Source: Blochmannia endosymbiont of Camponotus sp. C-003 | Lineage (GTDB): Bacteria > Pseudomonadota > Gammaproteobacteria > Enterobacterales > Enterobacteriaceae | Reading direction: 5' to 3' | Assembly: GCF_023585685.1 (NCBI RefSeq) | Contig: NZ_CP097764.1 | Location: 496,001 to 560,000 of the forward strand | Length of the DNA: 64,000 bases | In this document: one piece after another, positions 54,937-64,000 of the stretch | Numbering within the stretch: position 1 is the first letter of the stretch | How the letters are laid out: the number at the start of each line of letters is the position of its first letter | The notes under the pieces: model-generated | Seen by the model: the letters and a program-made list of their open reading frames with translations, nothing else | Database searches by the model: none | What the model was told of the DNA's origin: nothing | Translations under genes and position numbers: made by a program

Positions 54937-54940
54937 ATAA
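54892..54940. repeat. 20-bp perfect inverted repeat across the mscM stop codon
   Basis: The arms are 54892-54911 and 54921-54940 (GAATAAAAATTATTAAATAA), with a 9-nt loop. The mscM stop (54934-54936) lies in the right arm. It stands between the convergent genes mscM and efp and could serve as a two-way 3'-end hairpin, although it is almost pure A/T and lacks the G/C core of a strong terminator. Confidence 0.9.
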
Positions 54941-54962
54941 CAACATAAATATTTATTACATT

Positions 54963-55529
54963 TTATTTTGATCGAGATATATATGTACCTAAACGAGTAT
55001 TAATTTTAATCAATTCCCCTAATTGAATAAAAAAAGGGACTTTAATTACAGCACCAGTACTGACAGTAGCTAGTTTAACTCCAGAAGAGCCAGTGCTACT
55101 CTTTTTTAACGGAGTAACCTTTATAATTTTTAATTCTATACAATCAGGCGGAGTGACAAGAATTGGTACTTTATTCCATAAAGTTACTATATAATTTAAT
55201 TGATTTGTAATCCATTTTCTGTTCTCTCCTATTATTGCTTCAGAAACTGCAATTTCTTCAAAATTCCTTTCATTCATGAAATACCAAAATTCATTATCGT
55301 GATAAACATAAATTAGTCTGATTTCTATAACATTAGCTGATTCTAAAAAATCTCCAGACTTAAAAGTCTTTTCTAATATTTTACCAGAAATTATTTGTCT
55401 AAATCTTACACGGCTAAAAGCTTGTCCTTTTCCAGGTTTTGTAAATTCGTGGCTAATAATAACACATGGTACTCCATTTTGAATAACCTTGAGTCCAGTT
55501 CTAAATTCATTAATATTATAAAATACCAT
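54963..55529 (-). CDS. efp: Elongation factor P
   Basis: Relieves ribosome stalling at polyproline. It is 188 aa, the E. coli length. The loop TKPGKGQAF keeps Lys34, the residue that EpmA/EpmB beta-lysylate in E. coli. The C-terminal OB domain ends [20 protein letters not shown] and TRLGTYISR. It is downstream of groEL on the same strand, separated by a 45-bp inverted repeat. The modification gene epmB (its E. coli neighbour) is not present here. Confidence 0.97.
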   Translation of the reverse strand: MVFYNINEFRTGLKVIQNGVPCVIISHEFTKPGKGQAFSRVRFRQIISGKILEKTFKSGDFLESANVIEIRLIYVYHDNEFWYFMNERNFEEIAVSEAIIGENRKWITNQLNYIVTLWNKVPILVTPPDCIELKIIKVTPLKKSSTGSSGVKLATVSTGAVIKVPFFIQLGELIKINTRLGTYISRSK

Positions 55530-55564
55530 AAAAATATTTTAAATAATAAAATTTACAAAAATCT

Positions 55565-55660
55565 ATTCATTATTTTCTAATATAATCCTGAAAAAAACAA
55601 CCCTAATCTAAATAGAGATTAGGGTTGTTTTTTTCAGGATTATATTAGAAAATAATGAAT
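55565..55660. repeat. 45-bp perfect inverted repeat between groEL and efp
   Basis: The left arm 55565-55609 and right arm 55616-55660 are exact reverse complements over 45 bp with a 6-nt loop (AAATAG). The inner part, CAACCCTAATCT and its complement flanked by a run of seven A/T, is a textbook bidirectional Rho-independent terminator. The outer 25 bp of perfect match is not needed for termination. The repeat ends 5 nt after the groEL stop and 35 nt before the efp ATG. Confidence 0.97.
55591..55634 (-). terminator. Rho-independent terminator of groESL
   Basis: On the minus strand AAAAAAAC-AACCCTAATCT, loop CTATTT, then AGATTAGGGTT followed by GTTTTTTT. The stem holds the only G/C-rich stretch in the spacer and is followed by seven U. 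The same structure reads as a terminator on the plus strand. Confidence 0.8.
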
Positions 55661-55665
55661 CCCAA

Positions 55666-57333
<1,668 letters not shown>

Positions 57334-57352
57334 TTAATAAGTTAGTCGCGAA

Positions 57353-57646
57353 TTATTTCTCAACGATAGCAAGGATATCACTTTCTGACATAATTAATAC
57401 TTCTTCATTATCAATTTTCTCCACTTTTACACCATACCCATCATTGAAAATAATGGTATCACCAACACGCACATCTAAAGCTTTTACTCCCCCATTTTCC
57501 AAAACGCGGCCATGACCAACAGCCAATACTTCTCCACGCGTAGATTTTCCTGCTGCAGATCCAGTCAGCACAATACCTCCCGCAGACTTTGATTCAACCT
57601 CTTTACGTTTAACAATTACACGATCATGCAATGGACGAATTTTCAT
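57353..57646 (-). CDS. groES: Co-chaperonin GroES
   Basis: Heptameric lid of GroEL. It is 97 aa (E. coli 97). It begins [29 protein letters not shown], which contains the mobile loop, and ends with [10 protein letters not shown] and [25 protein letters not shown] lies 5 nt before the ATG. It is the first gene of groES-groEL, driven by the promoter at 57758-57785. Confidence 0.98.
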   Translation of the reverse strand: MKIRPLHDRVIVKRKEVESKSAGGIVLTGSAAGKSTRGEVLAVGHGRVLENGGVKALDVRVGDTIIFNDGYGVKVEKIDNEEVLIMSESDILAIVEK

Positions 57647-57757
57647 TTAATGCTCCCTAATTATATTATCTAACTATTTGCATCGTACAGCAATAAATTC
57701 TGATATTAGAAATCAGATGCAAATTTTTTAGTATTCACCACTTCAAGACAATACCTA

Positions 57758-57785
57758 AAATGGGGACGTTCAAGACCGCTTCAAG
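57758..57785 (-). promoter_or_regulatory. Sigma-32-type promoter of groESL
   Basis: On the minus strand CCCCCTTGAA (CTTGAA at 57780-57785), a 14-nt spacer, then CCCCATTT (57758-57765) is a perfect -10 and near-perfect -35 match to sigma-32. It is almost identical in layout to the E. coli groE promoter. The transcript start near 57751 gives a leader of about 105 nt. Confidence 0.88.
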
Positions 57786-57933
57786 GGGGTAAGAAAAAAT
57801 TTTTTACATATACGCGTGTTCACACCTTCATAAGTACATTTTCTTATAATCAATAAAAATTATTTTTTATTTACTTAGTACTTCACACACAACTATTATT
57901 AAGTATAATAATCAAAGATAGTACGAACATACT

Positions 57934-57983
57934 GCCCATTTAAAATGGGCACACAATTAAAATAAACGATGAAACCATCGTTT
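57934..57983. terminator. Two adjacent small hairpins between groES and cutA
   Basis: GCCCATT-TAA-AATGGGC (57934-57950) and AAACGATG-AAAC-CATCGTTT (57964-57983), the second followed by TTGTTTT on the plus strand. The second looks like a Rho-independent terminator, but no plus-strand gene lies upstream of it. It may be the surviving terminator of a gene deleted between groES and cutA. Confidence 0.4.
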
Positions 57984-58057
57984 TTGTTTTGAAAGAACAT
58001 TTTTCCGTAGCAATGTAATTAACGATATTTACCCTAATTGATCATTTACAGAAAAAA

Positions 58058-58375
58058 ATGATAATAATTTTATGTACCATACCTAACGATATGTCCATCG
58101 TTTCAAATTTAACGAAAACTTTATTACATCATAAACTAGCAGCATGTATAACTGTACTACACGAAGTGCGCTCGTTTTATTATTGGGACAATGTCTTAAA
58201 AGATCAGTCTGAATTACAATTATTAATTAAAACACACAGTTCCTTACAAGAAGAAACATTAAATACAATCAAGCAATTACATCCCTATAAAGTTCCAGAA
58301 TTGTTAGTGCTTCCTATCATAGATGGTGATCCAAATTATTTGTCATGGATGCGATCTATATTACACAAACACTAA
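58058..58375 (+). CDS. cutA: Divalent-cation tolerance protein CutA
   Basis: Small trimeric cytoplasmic protein linked to copper tolerance; its exact function is unclear even in E. coli. The 105 aa protein lacks the first ten or so residues of the E. coli form (112 aa). It keeps Cys6, Cys30 (KLAACITVL) and His75 (LHPYKVPELLVLPI), which match the metal-binding residues, and the closing GDPNYLSWM motif. It stands alone, with dsbD lost downstream. Confidence 0.94.
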   Translation: MIIILCTIPNDMSIVSNLTKTLLHHKLAACITVLHEVRSFYYWDNVLKDQSELQLLIKTHSSLQEETLNTIKQLHPYKVPELLVLPIIDGDPNYLSWMRSILHKH

Positions 58376-58751
58376 TACTCTATAAATAGAAAACACAACA
58401 CGATTAGGAATAACACGCGCAAATAATATAATTTATACTTAATTATTCCGTCATAAGATCACAATTTTATGATTACAGTTAATTGCCATCATTATATTTA
58501 AAATGATAAACAAAAAACACTGTCTCCACTAAAATTTATCTAACTGTTCCTATGCAAATAAACAACGTATAACTGTCGCTTCACACACAGTGTCCATCTA
58601 AACTATTTTTTGAAGTAGAAACATAGTTTCTAGATAAAATGTAATTATCAACAAACAAAATATATTGACGAATTCAAAAGAATAAAGATAATACAATATA
58701 GTTAAGTTGTCTGCGCATACATATATAACAATGTACACAAAACTATAATAA
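58376..58751. other. cutA to tRNA-Phe spacer (376 nt)
   Basis: dsbD and yjdC, which lie here in E. coli, are gone. The spacer contains the tRNA-Phe promoter (58665-58692) and a 7-bp hairpin TAGAAAC-ATA-GTTTCTA (58616-58632). No coding frame is seen. Confidence 0.5.
58665..58692 (+). promoter_or_regulatory. Sigma-70-type promoter of tRNA-Phe
   Basis: TTGACG (58665-58670), 16-nt spacer, GATAAT (58687-58692): each box matches 5 of 6 consensus bases. The expected transcript start near 58699 lies about 53 nt before the tRNA. Good -35 boxes are rare in this AT-rich sequence. Confidence 0.55.
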
Positions 58752-58824
58752 GCCCGGATAGCTCAGTCGGTAGAGCAGAGGACTGAAGATCCTCGTGTCC
58801 TTGGTTCAATTCCAAGTCCGGGCA
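58752..58824 (+). tRNA. pheU: tRNA-Phe (GAA)
   Basis: Acceptor GCCCGGA/TCCGGGC, D-arm GCTCAGTCGGTAGAGC, anticodon arm GAGGACTGAAGATCCTC with anticodon GAA, T-arm with GGTTCAATTCC. It is 73 nt to discriminator A73. The following bases are CAC, so CCA is not encoded. Its position after cutA fits E. coli pheU. Confidence 0.96.
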
Positions 58825-60250
58825 CACCTTAAAACACCGTCCAATTGATTTGAAACCTCGATTAATTAATAATACTTTTTCATAATTAAATAAGATTTGT
58901 CTACAGTTATTTTCAATCCCAGGCCATCAGTTATTGTTTATTACAATACACCTCTATAGTGAAAAGATAAATAAAGACTTAATGATTATGAAGCGCTAAT
59001 AAAACACCGTCATTTATGTAAACAAACACAAATTAAAATCAATAAAAACCATAAAAGATTCCAATAAAGACTATTAACTGTATGATGAATCTCAAAATAG
59101 ATGACACATTTAGTGCAGCTATCTAAACATACAAAAATACAAATTTTAAATTACTCAATAATCTTAGACGCATAACACTACAGTAAACAATATAGATTTA
59201 TGTGTTAACCTAGTTATTAAAGCTATTAGGAAACTTAAATTAAATTAATGATATTTTAATATAATAGTTTTATATGAATTAATTAAAATTATTCAAAATA
59301 TGCATACTTAATGAATATAACAATATATTTGTATGGCTACATCTTTTGACTAAAGATTACTAAAATTATTTCTACTTCATAAGTACGTAATAAAAAAATT
59401 AATAATTATATTTAGATAGTAACAGTATATAAAAAATTAAATTTTCAGTTATACTCAATAACAATTAAGTAAAAAATTCTAGATTAATCTCTGAATCCAT
59501 TAAGGAAAACTAATATTTATTTAATACCCAATAATTACAGTAATCATTGCAAAAAAAATACTATTTTTGTAAATAAAATTTTTTCCGTAAAGCTTAAATT
59601 ATATCATCATCATTATTTTTTTAATGCCGCTAATTATTTAAAATCCAATAACGATCATATTCAATCGCAATCATTGAAAGTATAATGACCTGTAGTTATT
59701 AAACCAATAACCAAATACCTCACTAGTTTATTTATTACATTTCGTATGTTATGTAACTATATGAATGATTTCGATTTCAATACACACTTACTTATAATCA
59801 CTTTCATTGCTTACAGAGACGAACATGGCAAGGATATTAAATCTATTAGTACATACAGGACTAGTAAATAAACATGATATGACGACTACCTAAGTAAATG
59901 TATGCATGATGCACATGATATGTCATATCATTTAAACACCCGATGATGTTAAAAAATATTTTTTTTTTAAGACTCAAACCTATTCACCTGATATATTTAA
60001 ATATCTTTAGATATAAATCCTATTTATGATGATTCTTATAAAAATAAAAATTTACATACACGTAATACATAAATACTAGACATCGCCATATATATCCATT
60101 AAGATCGGTAAAATATAACATTATCATTATGTTATATTTTAATCTAAAAAATCATATGAATATATTAAAATAATATAAGGAATATAAATTTATATTTAAC
60201 ATAATTAAATAGATTTAATTTTTATCATTAGTCCATACAACATAATAATC
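58825..60250. other. Longest gene-free tract in the window (1426 nt)
   Basis: Very AT-rich and without a recognisable frame on either strand. Near the metC end there is a 12-bp inverted repeat (60109-60120 and 60130-60141, 9-nt loop) about 110 nt before the metC ATG. Short palindromes such as ATGATATG-T-CATATCAT occur near 59917. Gene order switches from E. coli 94 min to 68 min across this tract. Confidence 0.5.
60109..60141. repeat. 12-bp inverted repeat upstream of metC
   Basis: The arms TAAAATATAACA and its reverse complement are separated by 9 nt (TTATCATTA). It lies 110 nt before the metC start. It has no G/C core. It could be a leader hairpin, but no MetJ-type operator (repeats of AGACGTCT) is visible nearby. 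Confidence 0.6.
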
Positions 60251-61441
60251 ATGAAAAAACTTGAAACTGCATTAATTACTTCTGGCAGGGATAAAAAATA
60301 CACATACGGCGCAATTAATCCTATTATCCAACGGACATCTTCAGTAGTATTCGATTCTATTCAACAAAAACAACAAGCCACAAAAAATCACAACACGACG
60401 GATAAATTATTCTACGGTCGATATGGAACTATTACTCATTTTTCCTTACGCCAATCAATGGCTGAATTAGAAAACGGAGTTGGTTGTGTACTGTATCCAT
60501 GTGGTACAGCAGCAATTACTCATACAATCCTTTCTTTTGTTCAACCAGGAGACCATATATTAATGACAGGCTCTGCATATGAACCAACTCAAAAATTCTG
60601 TCGATATGTTTTAAAAAGAATGAATATAGACACCACCTGGTTTAATCCGTTAATTGGAAATGATATTGCCAATTTAATTCAGCACAACACTTGTTTAGTT
60701 GTATTAGAATCACCAGGATCAATAACGATGGAGGTACAAAATGTTCCTAGCATCGTTAAAACAGTGCGTAAAAAAAAATCAGATATTGTCATATTATTAG
60801 ATAATACTTGGTCGGCAGGAGTTTTTTTTAAAGCATTAGATATAGGCGTAGATATCTCCCTACAATCAGGCACTAAATATATCATAGGCCATTCTGATGG
60901 AATGATAGGAACTGCAGTGTCCAATGCACGCTGTTGGGATCAATTGCAAAAACAATCGTATTTAATGGGACAAATGGTTGATGCTGACACCGCTTACATG
61001 GCATCACGTGGATTACGTACTTTATATGTTAGACTAAAACAACATGAAGAAAATGGGCTGCACATTGCCCATTGGTTAGCTCAACATCCAGCAATAGAAC
61101 GAGTAAATCACCCCGCCTTAGCTACATGCAAGGGACATAAATATTTTATAAGAGATTTTAGTGGATCTAGCGGATTATTTTCGTTTATTCTAAAAAAACG
61201 TTTAAACAATTCGCAATTGTCTCATTTTATTAATCATTTTAAATACTTTAAAATTGCATACTCTTGGGGTGGATTTGAATCTTTGATTTTAGTGAATCAA
61301 GTAGAGGAACTACGCCCAATACGTCCCTCGGGTACATTAGATTTTACAGGAACATTAGTTAGAATTCATGTGGGATTAGAACATCCTAACGATTTGATTC
61401 GTGACTTATCAGGTGCTCTTTACCGTATAAATGCATCATGA
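60251..61441 (+). CDS. metC: Cystathionine beta-lyase
   Basis: PLP enzyme splitting cystathionine to homocysteine, ammonia and pyruvate in methionine synthesis. It is 396 aa (E. coli 395). FYGRYGTITHFSLRQSMAEL is near residue 54. The PLP-lysine motif SLQSGTKYIIGHSDGMIG places Lys209 at the expected position, and SWGGFESL lies near residue 340. It stands isolated from other met genes. With cysQ in the window it suggests sulfur amino-acid synthesis is retained. Confidence 0.96.
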   Translation: MKKLETALITSGRDKKYTYGAINPIIQRTSSVVFDSIQQKQQATKNHNTTDKLFYGRYGTITHFSLRQSMAELENGVGCVLYPCGTAAITHTILSFVQPGDHILMTGSAYEPTQKFCRYVLKRMNIDTTWFNPLIGNDIANLIQHNTCLVVLESPGSITMEVQNVPSIVKTVRKKKSDIVILLDNTWSAGVFFKALDIGVDISLQSGTKYIIGHSDGMIGTAVSNARCWDQLQKQSYLMGQMVDADTAYMASRGLRTLYVRLKQHEENGLHIAHWLAQHPAIERVNHPALATCKGHKYFIRDFSGSSGLFSFILKKRLNNSQLSHFINHFKYFKIAYSWGGFESLILVNQVEELRPIRPSGTLDFTGTLVRIHVGLEHPNDLIRDLSGALYRINAS

Positions 61442-61644
61442 TATAAATAACATTAACATGCAAAGATATTTTTATTTTTAATTTCATCATCACAACAAAT
61501 TTGTTATTGTAATTTATTTTTATACATTAGCTACAACAGTTATCCCAACAAATAGTGTTTGTTGCATCGTATACCGTGATTTTATAATTTAAACTAGCGA
61601 GCAATAACAATCGCCCATTCCCAAAAAAACAATTAAATTGCAAA

Positions 61645-62409
61645 TTATTTTATGCAATGTGTTTTTAATACTCGAGATATCTGTGTTTCGTGTTCAATTA
61701 CTTCTTTGTTTAATGAATCAATTTTCATCTTCATAACTTCATAACAATACTTACTCATATCGCGCACCTTATTAGGTTCATATTTTTGAGTTTCTATAGG
61801 AGGCATAATCTCAATAATTACTAAACCGTTGGACCAACGATTTAATTTTATTTTTTTATTAGAAATATTAGAAACACAAATAGGCACGATTGGTATTTGA
61901 GCTGAAATTGCAGCATGAAACGCACCAATTTTAAACGGCAACAAACCCCTTCCAGCACTGCGTGTGCCTTCTGGAAATACCCAAATAGAAATATCGTTCT
62001 TTTTCATGGATTTAGCTTTTTGTATTAAAACGTTATGAGACCTAGTATTTTGACTACGATTAATCAATATATTTCCACATAACCAATACAGTTGTCCAAA
62101 TAATGGAATCCACAGTAAATTTTTTTTACCTACTATTATTGTACGTGGCTGCACAACACAAGATACTGTGATCATATCATAATTATTTTGATGGTTAGCG
62201 ATATATATACAATGTTTTGGTAATTTATTACGTAACAAATTGCGTATTTTAACTTGAATACCAAAAATAGGGGCCATACTTCCAAACAATCGACTAAAAA
62301 AAGCAGTGTGATATGATTGACGAGGACTTAATAAACAATAAATAATACCAAACATACAAATGCTAATTGACAATATCAAGATCAAAATAATACGTATAAT
62401 GGCAAGCAT
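61645..62409 (-). CDS. plsC: 1-acyl-sn-glycerol-3-phosphate acyltransferase
   Basis: Makes phosphatidic acid from lysophosphatidic acid at the inner membrane. The 254 aa protein (E. coli 245) has an N-terminal hydrophobic segment (about 5-27), the catalytic box H73-X4-D78 (ANHQNNYD), and the glycerol-phosphate site VFPEGTRSAGRGLLPFKIGA (FPEGTR 145-150). GGAGA precedes the ATG. It is convergent with metC; a small hairpin CAACAAA-TAGTG-TTTGTTG lies between them at 61546-61564. Confidence 0.95.
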   Translation of the reverse strand: MLAIIRIILILILSISICMFGIIYCLLSPRQSYHTAFFSRLFGSMAPIFGIQVKIRNLLRNKLPKHCIYIANHQNNYDMITVSCVVQPRTIIVGKKNLLWIPLFGQLYWLCGNILINRSQNTRSHNVLIQKAKSMKKNDISIWVFPEGTRSAGRGLLPFKIGAFHAAISAQIPIVPICVSNISNKKIKLNRWSNGLVIIEIMPPIETQKYEPNKVRDMSKYCYEVMKMKIDSLNKEVIEHETQISRVLKTHCIK

Positions 62410-62737
62410 ATGTTCTCCTTGAACAAATTCTCTATGAACCTTTTTTAAAAAATTATATAGCCACGTATTTTATCTAATTAAGCCACATCATTTATTATAG
62501 TTAATGTTCTTAACACAATTATTCAATTATAATCATTTCAGTCAAAAACACTACCTTGGTTAGATGATATAAATTCTATTTATACAAAATATTGCAATAA
62601 ATATGCTCATTAAAATACATCAAAAATACATAATCAAACACATTATTATTGATGATAATTGATAATTATAATTCTCTACACAATATATTTTTTAAATATT
62701 ATTAAAAAATTTATCATTTAATAAACAATGATTGTCA
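62410..62737. other. plsC-ribB spacer (328 nt)
   Basis: AT-rich, without a recognised gene or clear terminator. Many E. coli genes lie between plsC and ribB; none is left here. Confidence 0.45.
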
Positions 62738-63382
62738 TTAAGTCATATGAATACGATAAGTGATCAAATCTGAAATAGTTAAAACTGGCATTCTATGTCT
62801 TCGTGCAAACGTGATTATTTCTAATATACGCGCCATGCTTCCATCTTTATTTGTTACCTCGCACAACACTCCAAAAGGTCCTAATCCAGCTAATGAAGTT
62901 AAATCAATAGCTGCTTCTGTATGGCCGCAACGAACTAATACTCCACCATCTTGAGCTCGTAATGGAAAAACATGACCGGGACGATTTAAATCAGAAGGTT
63001 TTGCGTTATCTTCTATAGAAACTCTAATAGTAGTTAGTCGATCTGCGGCCGACACCCCAGTCGTTATACCTTTTGCTGCTTCTATAGTAACAGTAAAAGC
63101 GGTTCTATGACGATTGCTATTATTTTCTACCATCATTGTTAAATTTAATTGTTTACATCGATCTTCTGTTAAGGATAAACAAACTATTCCACTGCCATAA
63201 CGAATGGCCAATGCCATTTGTTCAATTGTCATATTTTCTGCAGCAAATATCATATCACCCTCATTCTCTCGGTCTTCATCATCCATCACTAAAATACCCT
63301 GGCCATTGCGTAATGCTTTTAATGCATTTTGGACACGTTCTATAGGTGATCCAAATTCAGACAAACAATTCCTCCGATACAT
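62738..63382 (-). CDS. ribB: 3,4-dihydroxy-2-butanone 4-phosphate synthase
   Basis: Converts ribulose-5-phosphate to the four-carbon precursor of riboflavin. The 214 aa protein has the acidic active-site loop [10 protein letters not shown] (34-43). [20 protein letters not shown] lies near residue 95 and [20 protein letters not shown] near 131. The start is ambiguous: ATG 63380-63382 has GAGG 11 nt upstream, while TTG at codon 7 (63362-63364) has GGAGG 6 nt upstream. No FMN riboswitch precedes it, unlike E. coli ribB. Confidence 0.96.
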   Translation of the reverse strand: MYRRNCLSEFGSPIERVQNALKALRNGQGILVMDDEDRENEGDMIFAAENMTIEQMALAIRYGSGIVCLSLTEDRCKQLNLTMMVENNSNRHRTAFTVTIEAAKGITTGVSAADRLTTIRVSIEDNAKPSDLNRPGHVFPLRAQDGGVLVRCGHTEAAIDLTSLAGLGPFGVLCEVTNKDGSMARILEIITFARRHRMPVLTISDLITYRIHMT

Positions 63383-64000
63383 AATAATTAAATCCTCACT
63401 AAATACAATAATTCATCCAATAACAATAAACCAAACTACAAACAAAAGTATAATTTTAAATAACATAATACATGTCGATCCAAAACTATACCATCATCTT
63501 ACGTTAACCATGGCTACTAACATTCAAATTATATCAAACCATCGTCATAAAGCCGTACCAATAAATGCTATTGAATTTTTTTATATTTTTATATAATTCA
63601 ATATAGATTATCTTATATATACACTGAAACAACCTTAATCTACATGCATTAAACACTATATTGATACAACACATATCAGAAAATTAAAAATTTATATAAA
63701 AACACTGTTCATTATATGCAATATATATATATAAATTAAAAAAATAACTAACAACATTAATATATTAAATATTTTAAAATTAAAACATTTAATATTATTC
63801 GTATAAATTTATTCCAAATACCAGTAAAAATCTCACATATAATTTACAATAAAAATATTGAATTTTACGATGACATAAATAATATAAATGTGAATTATAG
63901 AGAATTAAAAGAATTTATATATACACATATACAATATAACTTAACATCACAATAAAAACGAAACAATCATAACAATTCAACAACCAATATAAACACAAAT
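63383..64000. other. Gene-free tract upstream of ribB to the window end (618 nt)
   Basis: Extremely AT-rich. No conserved RFN (FMN riboswitch) elements, tRNA or homologous frame was seen. A plus-strand 130-codon frame (63204-63596) mostly mirrors ribB on the other strand and is a shadow. Confidence 0.5.

Larger units (their letters stand above)
57647..58057. other. groES-cutA divergent spacer (411 nt)
   Basis: It contains the groESL heat-shock promoter and the two small hairpins at 57934-57983. No coding frame is recognised. In E. coli fxsA, yjeH, aspA and dcuA lie between groES and cutA; all are missing. Confidence 0.6.

Noticed and set aside
60061..60250. Possible MetJ operator before metC
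   Set aside because: Only one loose AGACATC-like stretch is present. MetJ sites need tandem repeats of an AGACGTCT-like 8-mer, which are not visible.
63204..63596. 130-codon plus-strand frame at the right end
   Set aside because: Its first half is the mirror of ribB on the opposite strand and the rest is low-complexity spacer.
63383..63700. FMN riboswitch upstream of ribB
   Set aside because: I looked for the conserved G/C-rich RFN helices known from E. coli ribB. The region is nearly pure A/T and contains none.

Overview
This window is a strongly AT-rich, gene-dense bacterial chromosome segment carrying 47 protein genes and 4 tRNA genes. The proteins match Enterobacterales (E. coli-type) orthologues one for one. 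There are no transposases, prophage genes, CRISPR arrays or rRNA genes. Many genes that lie between these in E. coli are absent and are replaced by short AT-rich spacers. The combination of a reduced genome, retained amino-acid and cofactor genes (thrABC, metC, folP, ribB), long poly(A) tracts in genes and loss of encoded tRNA CCA ends points to an obligate insect endosymbiont. The gene set best fits Candidatus Blochmannia (carpenter-ant symbiont). That assignment is an inference, because no search could be run.

Layout. 1-6956 (minus): dnaK (3' end cut by the window edge), then the threonine operon thrA-thrB-thrC. 7939-8379: holD. 8488-25392 (minus): a block collinear with the E. coli 69-71 min region: ftsJ/rlmE-ftsH-folP-glmM-secG-tRNA-Leu-tRNA-fMet-nusA-infB-rbfA-truB-rpsO-pnp-deaD. 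25771-29724: greA, obgE, rpmA, rplU and divergent ispB. 29964-49896: the E. coli 94-96 min block: ppa, tamA/tamB, cysQ, rplI-rpsR-rpsF, rlmB, purA, hflC-hflK-hflX-hfq-miaA, amiB-tsaE, tRNA-Gly, orn. 50617-57646: psd-mscM, efp, groEL-groES. 58058-64000: cutA, tRNA-Phe, then metC, plsC, ribB separated by long empty spacers.

Functional themes. The genes cover translation and RNA metabolism (IF2, NusA, RbfA, TruB, PNPase, DeaD, RlmB, RlmE, Hfq, MiaA, TsaE, Orn, EF-P, five ribosomal proteins), proteostasis (DnaK, GroES/EL, FtsH with its HflK/HflC partners), envelope building (Psd, PlsC, TamA/B, AmiB, MscM, GlmM, SecG, IspB) and metabolites the host may need (threonine, methionine, folate, riboflavin). 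Three sigma-32-like promoters (dnaK, groES, rlmE-ftsH) suggest a surviving heat-shock regulon.

Most notable. (1) A set of long, perfect, closely spaced inverted repeats: 45 bp between groEL and efp, 22 bp inside the obgE coding sequence, and 19-20 bp at three other places. These far exceed what a terminator needs. (2) tamA is split by a frameshift exactly at an A10 tract. (3) The 5' end of infB is eroded: homology to the IF2 N-terminus continues upstream of the usable start in another frame with no ATG. (4) Three of four tRNA genes lack an encoded CCA. I found no cassette that looks like a new defence or metabolic system.
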